6,655 nt of DNA from Pseudomonadota bacterium (GCA_021818125.1 JAKAFG010000113.1:1-6655), one strand, 5' to 3'; shown: positions 1 through 6,599, numbered from the stretch's first letter. A program made the numbers and translations. Notes: generated by a model not told the origin, from the letters alone.

Positions 1-680
1 ATGAAACCAGAAAAGGCTATAATCATGTCCTGCTGGTAGCGTGCAAAAAAGAAGCCGTCGAAGATCGTGCTGCCGCTCTCGAAGAGGCGGGCCTCAAACC
101 AAAAATTATTGACGTCAAGCCCTTTGCACTCTGGTTATTACATGAGCATCTCGCCAGCATGGCGCCGCAAGAACGCAACATCCCCGGCAGAGCGGTCATT
201 CTGGTAGAAATAGGTAGCGTCACCACAAATATCAACGTGTTTCAGGAAGGACATCCGGTTTACTCCCGTGAGCATAATTTTGGCCTAGGTCGTCTGATTG
301 AAGAAATACAGCGCCGCTATAGCCTCGACGCCAATGACGCACAACGCATGGAACGCTTCGGTGGTCTGCCTCCCGAATATGAGCGTGATGTACTCAATCC
401 CTTCGCCCGGAGTATGGCCCAGGAACTGTTTCGCTCTATTGATTTCTTTCAGGCCAGCATGCCGGATGTTCCCGCAGGATCTGTGCATCTTTTTGGTATC
501 GGCGCCAAAATTCCGCAACTTGCAGAACAATTACGTCAACTGGTGGGCTTTCCGGTTTACGTACCTGATCCTTTTGCAGGCATGGAAATGGCTCCCCAGA
601 TCAGCCGTCGCTTTATGGATGCAGACAGATCGTCTCTGGCTGTTGCCTGTGGGCTGGCGTTAAGGAGGATTTCGGCATGA
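1..680 (+). CDS. pilM: Type IV pilus assembly protein PilM, 5'-truncated
   Basis: PilM is the cytoplasmic, actin-like (FtsA-fold) ATP-binding protein of the type IVa pilus alignment complex; it docks on the N-terminal tail of PilN at the inner membrane. The reading frame is open from the left edge (first whole codon at 3) to TGA at 678-680, giving about 225 visible residues. The family is about 350 residues, so roughly the first third lies outside the window. Visible family signs are the early stretch VLLVACKKEAVEDR, a phosphate-binding-like strand VEIGSVTTNINV (codons near 204-239), a late nucleotide-site-like loop FGIGAKIPQLAEQL (near 492-533), and a C-terminus reading LAVACGLALR. An internal ATG at 159 is not the true start, because homologous sequence continues upstream of it. 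The usual DIG motif reads EIG here. The stop overlaps the pilN start by 4 nt. Identity is firm from sequence plus context. Confidence 0.95.
   Translation, partial: ETRKGYNHVLLVACKKEAVEDRAAALEEAGLKPKIIDVKPFALWLLHEHLASMAPQERNIPGRAVILVEIGSVTTNINVFQEGHPVYSREHNFGLGRLIEEIQRRYSLDANDAQRMERFGGLPPEYERDVLNPFARSMAQELFRSIDFFQASMPDVPAGSVHLFGIGAKIPQLAEQLRQLVGFPVYVPDPFAGMEMAPQISRRFMDADRSSLAVACGLALRRISA
662..669 (+). promoter_or_regulatory. Ribosome binding site of pilN
   Basis: AAGGAGGA lies inside the last codons of pilM, with its AGGAGG core ending 8 nt before the pilN ATG at 677. It is a near-perfect Shine-Dalgarno sequence, the strongest in the window. It fixes the pilN start and suggests that pilN is efficiently translated even though it overlaps pilM. 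Confidence 0.85.
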
Positions 681-1270
681 TCCGCATTAACCTGCTACCC
701 TATCGGGAGGCCCAGCGCACGCAACGCAGTCGGCTTTTAGCGTTGGCCCTTGTCGGCATCCTGCTGCTTGCCGCTCTGTTCTATTATGGTATCTACAGTA
801 TTTTTAGTACGCGTGTTTCTGCTGAGCAGCAAAAAGTGCAGTATCTGCAGGGGGTCACCACCCAACTGGACAAAAAAATCGCGTCCATTGCCGATCTGCG
901 TAAAAAACGTGATGAACTGCTTTCCCGTGAGGGCATCATTACCGACCTACAGGACCAGCGGGATATGGTGGTGCGTCTCTTCAACACCCTGGCCAGCGTC
1001 ACCCCCAACGGCGTTTTTCTGACGCATCTCAAACAGGTAGGTAACGCCGTCACAGTCGATGGTTATGCCCAGGCGAACGATCAGGTCGCGGCATTCATGC
1101 GCAACATTGAAGCCTCAAAGATTTTTGAGAAGCCGGAACTGAACATCATCAGCAAGTCCAGGCTGGGTAATGAAGAGGTGGGACAATTTACGCTGCAGAT
1201 GAGCATCCGCACGCCGACTGCCGCGAGTAAAAGTGGCGCACCGGCGCAGAACAAGGATACACGGCCATGA
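677..1270 (+). CDS. pilN: Type IV pilus inner-membrane assembly protein PilN
   Basis: PilN (197 aa) is a bitopic inner-membrane protein that pairs with PilO in the periplasm and holds PilM through its cytoplasmic tail. The N-terminus MIRINLLPYR carries the conserved INLLPYR motif known in the family to bind the PilM groove. A single hydrophobic segment spans about residues 20-43, followed by a charged, heptad-like coiled coil at about 48-93. A ferredoxin-like periplasmic domain follows at about 95-180 (core text LASVTPNGVFLTHLKQ and VDGYAQANDQVAAFMRNIE). A polar, Ala/Ser/Pro-rich tail ends the protein. Length is close to the usual size. The start is fixed by the strong RBS at 662-669. Both ends overlap neighbours by 4 nt (ATGA), consistent with translational coupling and stoichiometric synthesis with PilM and PilO. 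Confidence 0.96.
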   Translation: MIRINLLPYREAQRTQRSRLLALALVGILLLAALFYYGIYSIFSTRVSAEQQKVQYLQGVTTQLDKKIASIADLRKKRDELLSREGIITDLQDQRDMVVRLFNTLASVTPNGVFLTHLKQVGNAVTVDGYAQANDQVAAFMRNIEASKIFEKPELNIISKSRLGNEEVGQFTLQMSIRTPTAASKSGAPAQNKDTRP

Positions 1271-1920
1271 CCTTTGATGAACTCCGTAACCTGCAAATTG
1301 ATGACGTCATCCGCTGGCCGGTCAAAACCAAGCTCATCGTCATCGCCATCATTGTTCTGGTTCTTGGCGTCGTGGTTTGGTTTGAATTCATTTCACCCGA
1401 AAATGACAAATATGATCAACTACAAGCTCAGGAAGACAGCCTGAAGATCCAGGTGCGGCAAAAACAATTGCTGGCTGCCTCCCTGCCCGCCTACCAGGCC
1501 CAGATCAGGGAAATGAATCGGCGTTTTCAGAACTTTCTGCAGCAGTTGCCCAATCGCACCCAGATCCCTTCGTTGCTGGATGATGTGACATTGGCAGGAC
1601 GCAGTCGCGGGCTGGATTTCGAACTGTTTCAGCCTACGGGAGAAGTGAACAAGAACTTCTATGCGGAGATCCCGGTCAAGCTCAAAGTGGTCGGTACCTA
1701 CAATGACATCGGGCGCTTCGCCGCCGCGGTCGCTGCCATGCCTCGCATCGTCACCATCAACAATATCGACATTGCCCGGATGCCTGACGCGGGTGCAACC
1801 AGCGCGGCCAAGGCTCAGGCTGCCCAGAAACTGGTGATGCAGTGTACAGCAACCACTTATCGCTATCTGGATGGCGGTGGCAGTGTAGATCATCAAAGCA
1901 AGGAAGGGGGCAAGCCATGA
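1267..1920 (+). CDS. pilO: Type IV pilus inner-membrane assembly protein PilO
   Basis: PilO (217 aa) forms heterodimers with PilN and, with PilP, builds the periplasmic part of the pilus alignment complex that connects motor and secretin. The short cytoplasmic N-terminus contains the family-like WPVKTKL stretch (residues 17-23). One transmembrane helix follows (about 23-39), then a long Gln/Leu/Arg-rich coiled coil (about 45-98). The C-terminal periplasmic domain has a ferredoxin-like layout (LLDDVTLAGRSRGLDFELFQP, then VKLKVVGTYNDIGRFAAAVAAMPRIV given here in two parts of the same domain, near residues 103-165). The C-terminal tail is Ala/Gln-rich and slightly longer than usual. AAGGA at 1253-1257 lies 9 nt before the ATG. 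The start overlaps the pilN stop and the stop overlaps the pilP start, each by 4 nt. Confidence 0.96.
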   Translation: MTFDELRNLQIDDVIRWPVKTKLIVIAIIVLVLGVVVWFEFISPENDKYDQLQAQEDSLKIQVRQKQLLAASLPAYQAQIREMNRRFQNFLQQLPNRTQIPSLLDDVTLAGRSRGLDFELFQPTGEVNKNFYAEIPVKLKVVGTYNDIGRFAAAVAAMPRIVTINNIDIARMPDAGATSAAKAQAAQKLVMQCTATTYRYLDGGGSVDHQSKEGGKP

Positions 1921-2465
1921 AACGCTCTCTCAGTATCCTGATGATGCTTGCCGGCATGGCGCTACTGAGCGGTTGCTCAGACAACGACAATCTCCGCCAT
2001 CTTCAGGCCTTCGTTGCTGACGGCCCGAAAAGCAACACACACATTACACCGCTGCCCAAGACCCCCGCTTACGCGCCGAAGGCTTATGAGAATCCGATCA
2101 ACCGTGATCCCTTCACAAGCTTCTCGGAGCTTCTACTGCGCAAGGAGGCCGCTGCCGCCAGCAGCGGACCACGTCCGGCCAGTCATGGACCTGTCCAGCC
2201 GCTGGAGAAATATGCCCTTTCCAGCCTGAGCGTAACCGGCATTGTCCGGGATAATCAGGGCAAGCTCTGGGCCGTAGTCCTCGCGCCGGATAAAAAAATC
2301 TATCGTGCGACCATCGGCAGCTACATCGGCACCCATAACGGTCGCATCGTGCGCATTGATGACGGCATGACGAAACGGTCGGTCACCGTCGAACAATACA
2401 TGCCCAACGCCTTCGGCGGATTCCAGAAAGAACAGACCGTTTTGCACATGCAAAACGGCAACTGA
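1917..2465 (+). CDS. pilP: Type IV pilus lipoprotein PilP
   Basis: PilP (182 aa) bridges the PilN/PilO heterodimer and the periplasmic N-domains of the secretin PilQ. The ATG at 1917 is chosen because it overlaps the pilO stop as ATGA, is preceded by AAGGAAGGGGG (1900-1910), and gives a lipoprotein signal peptide: basic start MKRS, hydrophobic core, and lipobox LSGC with the lipidated Cys at residue 20. A longer reading from 1842 would bury the signal peptide. After Cys20 comes an extended, Pro-rich linker with the family-typical RDPF motif at residues 63-66. An Ala/Ser/Pro linker follows, then a compact beta domain from LEKYALSSLSVTGIV (residue 96) to near the C-terminus, which in the family contacts PilQ. 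Residue +2 after the lipidated Cys is Ser, so the sequence does not itself settle which membrane holds it; PilP of Pseudomonas is an inner-membrane lipoprotein. Confidence 0.95.
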   Translation: MKRSLSILMMLAGMALLSGCSDNDNLRHLQAFVADGPKSNTHITPLPKTPAYAPKAYENPINRDPFTSFSELLLRKEAAAASSGPRPASHGPVQPLEKYALSSLSVTGIVRDNQGKLWAVVLAPDKKIYRATIGSYIGTHNGRIVRIDDGMTKRSVTVEQYMPNAFGGFQKEQTVLHMQNGN

Positions 2466-2493
2466 ACATGACTTGCCTAACCCCAAAGAATAC

Positions 2494-2500
2494 AGAGGAT
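2494..2500 (+). promoter_or_regulatory. Ribosome binding site deciding the pilQ start
   Basis: AGAGGAT precedes the ATG at 2510, with the AGAGGA core ending 10 nt before it. The alternative in-frame ATG at 2468 has no recognisable Shine-Dalgarno sequence in the end of pilP. This favours initiation at 2510. Confidence 0.6.
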
Positions 2501-2509
2501 AGCGAAAAG

Positions 2510-4864
2510 ATGAGCACAGCATCCAATACCGCCCGACACATCCGCCGTGTCGCTGCAAACCCTCAGCCCCACCCTTTGGTACTGAGGCCAGCGACCATTG
2601 CCATCATGGCGGCGACGCTCTGCCTGATCTCCGGCGCCGCCTGGGCCGAGAGCCTTATCAGCAGCGTTACGCCGGTACGGGATCAGCATGGTACGGCGTT
2701 CCTGATCCGCAGTGACAGCCGCCCTGCCTACGACGTAAACACCCTGAATGGCGGTTATCGGGTGCGCATTGACTTCAGTGACGCCCATTTTATGAGCTCC
2801 GTGGGTACCGTCGCCGGCAGCGGCGCTGTGCAGAATGTGCTCACCGAAAATGTTGGTCATCACGCCCGCCTTGATCTGCTGCTGAAGTCACCGCAGGCGA
2901 TCATGATGGAGCCGGCGCCCGGCGGTTATCGACTTGCCTTGGTCGCCAATCAGAGCAAAGCGTCTGCGGCAAGTGTCCCGAGCGTGCCAGCCAGCAGCAG
3001 TGTGACAGAGACTCCCGTAACATCTGCGCCGCCCGTGGCTGCCCCGGCCATCACTTCAGGTACACAAATCAACGATCTGAGTTTTAAGCGTGGGAAGAAC
3101 GGCGGCGGAGTCCTCAATCTTTCCATCTCCGGCCCGCAACCGCAGATGAACGTCACCCGCGAGAACGGCGCCCTCATCGTCGAGCTCAAAAATACGGTCA
3201 TTCCCTCCAGCTACACCCACCGTTTCGGGGTCGGCCAGTTCGGTACCCCGGTTCAGTATGTGGACAGCTATCCTCTGGGACGTAGCACCCGATTGGTTTT
3301 TGCCATTCATGGTCCTTACGAATACTCGGCTTATCAGCTGGGGCAGCAAACAATGATTGATGTACATCCCAAAACTACTGAGACAGGCAGCAATCCCAAC
3401 GCCGGTGCGCGCCTCAGCATGGACTTCCAGAACATCAGCGTGCGCGACGCCCTGCAGGTGATTGCCGACTTCACTCACCAAAACATCGTCGTTTCCAACA
3501 ATGTGACCGGCAGTCTTTCCATCCGCCTCAAGAACGAGCCTTGGGAACAAGCTCTTCAGGTAATTCTGGAGTCTCAGGGACTGGCGGCAAAACATATCGG
3601 CAACATTCTCTGGGTGGCTCCGGCCAACCAGATTACCAGTCAGGAAGAGGCGCAACTGAAGGCCGCTGCCAGTAAGCGCAAGCTCGAACCGCTGGAGACG
3701 GAGCTGATCCAGATCAAATATGCAAAAGCCTCGCAGATTGCCTCGCTGCTGCAGGGTTTCGATCAAAACCAGCAACCTGGGGTTGCAGGAGCCGACAATG
3801 GCATGAGCATGAATCCCGCACAGAATGCCGCTCTGGCCAGTGCATTGGGCATTCCGAGCTCCAGCCTTATTGGCAACTCGCTGCTCGGTCCACGCGGCTC
3901 GGTAGCGGTAGTAACCCGCACCAACAGCCTGCTGGTTCGGGACACCCCGCAGGATATTACCAACATCAAAAACCTGATCGCCAAGATCGATCGTCCGGTC
4001 CCGCAGGTATTGATTGAAGCGCGCATTGTGCAGGTCACCACCAATGCAGCACAGTCCTTGGGCGTAAATTGGGGCGGGACCTATACCGGCGGTGGTGGTG
4101 GTGGCGTCGTCAACCTATCGGGTACCGGTGCTACGGGGGTCACACCGACACAGGGCGGCGCCTACCCGATGTCTGGAACTTCCACCACCAGCGGAACCGG
4201 CTTCACCACCCCGGCACTGGTAAACCTGACACCCTCCACCGCGGGCAGCGCCCTCGCGGGCACCAATCCGGCATCGCTGGGTTTTGCTCTGGGCACCGCC
4301 GCCGGCAATCGCATCCTGAATCTGCAATTACAGGCGCTGCAAGCGAATAACCGCGCCAAGATTATCTCCAGCCCCAAAGTCCTCACCCAGGACAACGAAA
4401 AAGCCGTCATCGAACAGGGTCAGGAAATCCCCTATCAGCAGTCCACCAGCAGCGGCGCAACGTCGGTATCCTTCAAAAAAGCGGTGCTCAGCCTGGACGT
4501 CACGCCGCACATCTCACCCAACGGCAAAATTACCCTGGATGTGGATGCGCGTAATGACCAGCCCAACTACGCCCAGGCCCTGCCTTCCGGCATTCCCATT
4601 GATACCCAGCAGGTCAAAACCAAACTGCTGGTCAACAATGGCCAGACGGTGGTCATCGGCGGCATTTATACCGACTCGACCACCCAGACGGAAACCGGCG
4701 TCCCCTTATTGAAGGACATCCCTCTGCTCGGCTGGCTCTTCAAGAGTCACCTGAAGAATGTGGCCAAGACCGAACTACTGGTCTTCCTGACCCCCAAGGT
4801 GATCGGCGGCGGCGCCCCAGATGGCCTCGGTGGGACTTCCGGCAATGCCAATCTCGGACAATGA
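2510..4864 (+). CDS. pilQ: Type IV pilus secretin PilQ
   Basis: PilQ is the outer-membrane secretin through which the type IV pilus passes. From ATG 2510 it has 784 residues; an in-frame ATG at 2468 would add 14, but lacks an RBS. The signal peptide has an unusually long polar n-region (about 27 residues), a hydrophobic core ATIAIMAATLCLISG and a cleavage site AWA-E after residue 46. Domains in order are: AMIN 1 (about 48-147), a Ser/Ala/Pro/Thr linker (about 149-182), AMIN 2 (about 186-290), STN/N0 (about 303-374, ISVRDALQVIADF), secretin N1 (about 395-507, with an insert at about 417-465), a Gly/Ser/Thr-rich stretch (about 521-600), and the secretin domain (about 600-765). The secretin family signature is clear: GQTVVIGG near residue 711, then VPLLKDIPLLGWLFK near 731-745. 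In this family AMIN domains bind peptidoglycan and STN/N1 contact PilP. The C-terminal tail is Gly-rich. The stop overlaps aroK by 4 nt. Confidence 0.96.
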   Translation: MSTASNTARHIRRVAANPQPHPLVLRPATIAIMAATLCLISGAAWAESLISSVTPVRDQHGTAFLIRSDSRPAYDVNTLNGGYRVRIDFSDAHFMSSVGTVAGSGAVQNVLTENVGHHARLDLLLKSPQAIMMEPAPGGYRLALVANQSKASAASVPSVPASSSVTETPVTSAPPVAAPAITSGTQINDLSFKRGKNGGGVLNLSISGPQPQMNVTRENGALIVELKNTVIPSSYTHRFGVGQFGTPVQYVDSYPLGRSTRLVFAIHGPYEYSAYQLGQQTMIDVHPKTTETGSNPNAGARLSMDFQNISVRDALQVIADFTHQNIVVSNNVTGSLSIRLKNEPWEQALQVILESQGLAAKHIGNILWVAPANQITSQEEAQLKAAASKRKLEPLETELIQIKYAKASQIASLLQGFDQNQQPGVAGADNGMSMNPAQNAALASALGIPSSSLIGNSLLGPRGSVAVVTRTNSLLVRDTPQDITNIKNLIAKIDRPVPQVLIEARIVQVTTNAAQSLGVNWGGTYTGGGGGGVVNLSGTGATGVTPTQGGAYPMSGTSTTSGTGFTTPALVNLTPSTAGSALAGTNPASLGFALGTAAGNRILNLQLQALQANNRAKIISSPKVLTQDNEKAVIEQGQEIPYQQSTSSGATSVSFKKAVLSLDVTPHISPNGKITLDVDARNDQPNYAQALPSGIPIDTQQVKTKLLVNNGQTVVIGGIYTDSTTQTETGVPLLKDIPLLGWLFKSHLKNVAKTELLVFLTPKVIGGGAPDGLGGTSGNANLGQ

Positions 4865-5400
4865 CCGGAAATATTATCCTCATCGGTCCTATGGGATCGG
4901 GTAAATCCACCATCGGGCGGCTCCTGGCCGCCCGATTGCATCTTCCTTATGTGGATAGTGACGCGCTTATCGTAAATCATACGGGCGTAGATATCCCCAC
5001 CATCTTTGAAATTGAGGGGGAATCCGGCTTCCGCGAGCGGGAACGCAAAGTCATCGCCGACCTCTCCACCCGGAGTGAGGCAATCGTACTGGCCACCGGC
5101 GGCGGCGCCATACTCGACCCTGCCAATCGCTATCATTTGCGACGTATGGGCAGGGTCATTTATCTGGATGTCAGTGTCGGCGAGCAACTCAAACGCATCC
5201 GCCATGACCGCAACCGTCCCCTGCTGCAAAATACCGACCTCGATAGGCGCCTGAAAACACTCGCGGAGCAACGCAATACTCTCTATCAGGAGACCGCGCA
5301 CTGGCGGATACTGGGAGATGGTCTGCGCTCGGATCAGGTCTTGCGCCGGATATTGCGACATCTCCAACAGCGCGCAGGGCAAACGCCCACGCGGGGATAG
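4861..5400 (+). CDS. aroK: Shikimate kinase AroK
   Basis: This cytoplasmic enzyme (179 aa) phosphorylates shikimate at the 3-OH with ATP, step five of the shikimate pathway toward chorismate. Key residues are present: Walker A GPMGSGKST at 9-17; DSD at 32-34 for Mg and shikimate; FRERE with Arg58 for shikimate; the GGG loop at 80-82; the lid motif RNRPLL with Arg119; and Arg138 in QRNTLY, matching the second conserved C-terminal arginine. Length is typical. The ATG overlaps the pilQ stop (ATGA) and only a weak CGGA (4855-4858) lies upstream, so translation is probably coupled to pilQ. A strong hairpin sits at codons 17-26. AroK rather than AroL is inferred from the classical pilQ-aroK-aroB order. 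The active site looks fully functional. Confidence 0.97.
   Translation: MTGNIILIGPMGSGKSTIGRLLAARLHLPYVDSDALIVNHTGVDIPTIFEIEGESGFRERERKVIADLSTRSEAIVLATGGGAILDPANRYHLRRMGRVIYLDVSVGEQLKRIRHDRNRPLLQNTDLDRRLKTLAEQRNTLYQETAHWRILGDGLRSDQVLRRILRHLQQRAGQTPTRG
4912..4936 (+). other. Strong GC-rich hairpin inside the 5' end of aroK
   Basis: ATCGGGCGGC (4912-4921) is perfectly complementary to GCCGCCCGAT (4927-4936), leaving a 5-nt loop TCCTG. The 10-bp stem begins 51 nt after the aroK start codon. No T-run follows, so it is not an intrinsic terminator. It encodes conserved residues just after the Walker A motif, so coding constraint may explain part of it. A regulatory effect on aroK translation or on mRNA stability is only inferred. 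Confidence 0.5.
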
Positions 5401-5504
5401 CCGGTCAAACAAGCTCAAAACGGCCGCGATGGCGGCGGCACACTTGCCTCAACGTAAAAGAACCACAACAATGGGGCATAAATCGGTCTATAAGAGTAAA
5501 CATT
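5401..5504. other. aroK-aroB intergenic gap
   Basis: These 104 nt form the only sizeable gap between genes in the window. The left part is GC-rich (CGGCCG and GGCGGCGG); the right part from about 5450 is AT-richer. No terminator hairpin with a T-run, no RNA gene and no supported small gene is seen. Weak promoter elements are listed separately. The ATG at 5505 has only a poor Shine-Dalgarno candidate (AAGAG, 5492-5496). Confidence 0.7.
5444..5472 (+). promoter_or_regulatory. Weak sigma70-like promoter candidate before aroB
   Basis: TTGCCT (5444-5449) and AACAAT (5467-5472) are separated by 17 nt; each matches the -35 and -10 consensus at four of six positions. A start of transcription near 5479 would leave a leader of about 26 nt before aroB. 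TATAAG at 5489-5494 matches a -10 better, but has no acceptable -35 and lies almost on the start codon. Matches of this quality occur by chance, so this is a suggestion only. Confidence 0.22.
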
Positions 5505-6599
5505 ATGCACAGTCTTCGCGTCGATCTGGGTCAGCGCAGTTACCCCATCCACATAAGCACCGGCATCCTCGCCGATCCGACTCTTTTCGCTCCCGCCCTG
5601 AGCAAAGGTCCGGTCGCGATTATCACGGACAGCAATGTCGCGCCCCTCTATCTGGAGACACTGCAAAAAACCCTGAAGAAACTCGAAAAAGACTTGCTGG
5701 TCATCATCCTGCCGGCCGGCGAGGAGAGCAAATCTCTCGCTAATGTCCAAGAAATCACCGGGCGCCTGCTGAGTGCAGGTTACGGCCGTGACTGCACCCT
5801 CTGTGCCCTCGGCGGCGGCGTCGTGGGAGACATCGCCGGCTTCGCCGCCGCAGTGTATCAGCGCGGAGTCGCCTACATTCAGGTGCCGACCACCCTGCTC
5901 GCCATGGTGGACTCCTCTGTCGGTGGCAAAACCGGGGTCAATCACCCCCTGGGTAAAAACATGATCGGCGCTTTCTACCAGCCACGTGCCGTGATCGCCG
6001 ACACCGACACCCTGGACAGCCTGCCCGACCGGGAATTCCGTTCAGGACTGGCCGAGGTCATTAAATATGGCCTGATTAACGATCAAGGCTTTTTCTCCTG
6101 GCTCGAAGACCACATGGATGCTGTGCTCGCCCGTGAGGCCGACGCCCTGGCCAAAGTGATCCAATACTCCTGCAAAGACAAAGCCGACATCGTGGCACGC
6201 GACGAACTGGAGGGGGGGGTGCGTGCCATTCTCAACCTCGGTCACACCTTCGGTCATGCCATTGAGGCAGCGACCGGCTATGGCCAGTACCTGCATGGAG
6301 AAGCGGTGGCCATCGGCATGGTCATGGCAGCAGATCTTTCGCGCCGTCTCGATCTGATTCGGGAGAGTGAGCAGGATCGTATCTACGCCCTCATCAAAGC
6401 CGCTGGATTACCCACACTGGCCCCTACACTCCCCGTCGCCGATTATCTCGGCTTTATGCGCGTTGACAAAAAAGCGGAGGGGGGCCGGGTGCGTTTCATC
6501 CTGCTGCGCGGCATTGGGAGTGCGGTCATCACCGGAGATGTCCCCCCGGCCGCTGTCACTCAAACCCTTCAGGCCTTCATGGAGCATGGACATGCATGA
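5505..6599 (+). CDS. aroB: 3-dehydroquinate synthase AroB
   Basis: This NAD-dependent, metal-binding cytoplasmic enzyme (364 aa) converts DAHP to 3-dehydroquinate, step two of the shikimate pathway. The N-terminus MHSLRVDLGQRSYPIHI aligns with the usual family start and supports ATG 5505. Signature motifs are PAGEESKSL; the glycine-rich GGGVVGDIAGFAAAVYQRG; QVPTTLLAMVDSSVGGKTG with Lys142; and GKN with Lys151. The three expected metal ligands fall at the same numbers as in the E. coli enzyme: Glu184 (GLAEVIKYG), His247 (NLGHTFGHA) and His264 (LHGEAVAIGM). The length is typical and no domain is missing. It follows aroK after 104 nt, with a poor RBS and a weak promoter candidate. A run of eight G at 6212-6219 lies within codons for Glu236-Val239. 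The 3' end overlaps the next gene by 8 nt. Confidence 0.97.
   Translation: MHSLRVDLGQRSYPIHISTGILADPTLFAPALSKGPVAIITDSNVAPLYLETLQKTLKKLEKDLLVIILPAGEESKSLANVQEITGRLLSAGYGRDCTLCALGGGVVGDIAGFAAAVYQRGVAYIQVPTTLLAMVDSSVGGKTGVNHPLGKNMIGAFYQPRAVIADTDTLDSLPDREFRSGLAEVIKYGLINDQGFFSWLEDHMDAVLAREADALAKVIQYSCKDKADIVARDELEGGVRAILNLGHTFGHAIEAATGYGQYLHGEAVAIGMVMAADLSRRLDLIRESEQDRIYALIKAAGLPTLAPTLPVADYLGFMRVDKKAEGGRVRFILLRGIGSAVITGDVPPAAVTQTLQAFMEHGHA
6581..6584 (+). promoter_or_regulatory. Ribosome binding site of the gene after aroB
   Basis: GGAG within the last codons of aroB lies 7 nt before the ATG at 6592. The other in-frame ATG at 6586 would be only 1 nt from this motif, too close for normal initiation. 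This selects 6592 as the start of the downstream gene. Confidence 0.5.

Noticed and set aside
1842..1916. Upstream extension of PilP to an ATG at 1842
   Set aside because: It would overlap pilO by 79 nt and displace an excellent lipoprotein signal peptide that begins at 1917 with its own RBS.
2149..2167. 7-bp hairpin in pilP (CCGCTGC with GCAGCGG)
   Set aside because: It falls in an Ala-rich coding segment of GC-rich codons, is short, and has no T-run or position that suggests a role.
3056..3775. Long antisense open frame (239 codons) opposite pilQ
   Set aside because: It mirrors the codon bias of a confidently identified PilQ on the plus strand, has no RBS and no recognisable domain.
5371..5393. 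Possible terminator hairpin at the end of aroK
   Set aside because: Two short 4-bp stems (CGCG with CGCG, GGGC with GCCC) separated by a mismatch can form, but no T-run follows and the structure lies before the stop codon.
4747..5418. Antisense open frame (223 codons) covering all of aroK
   Set aside because: aroK on the plus strand has a complete active site. The reverse frame shows no family-like motifs and spans a gene junction, as expected of a shadow.
5711..5720. 10-bp palindrome GCCGGCCGGC in aroB
   Set aside because: It encodes the conserved Pro-Ala-Gly of the PAGE motif. One occurrence in GC-rich coding DNA is not evidence of a binding site.
5318..5743. Plus-strand open frame bridging the aroK end, the gap and the aroB start
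   Set aside because: It is out of frame with two clear enzymes, has a Ser/Arg-rich random-like composition and no conserved motif. An internal ATG at 5429 inside the gap likewise runs on out of frame into aroB.
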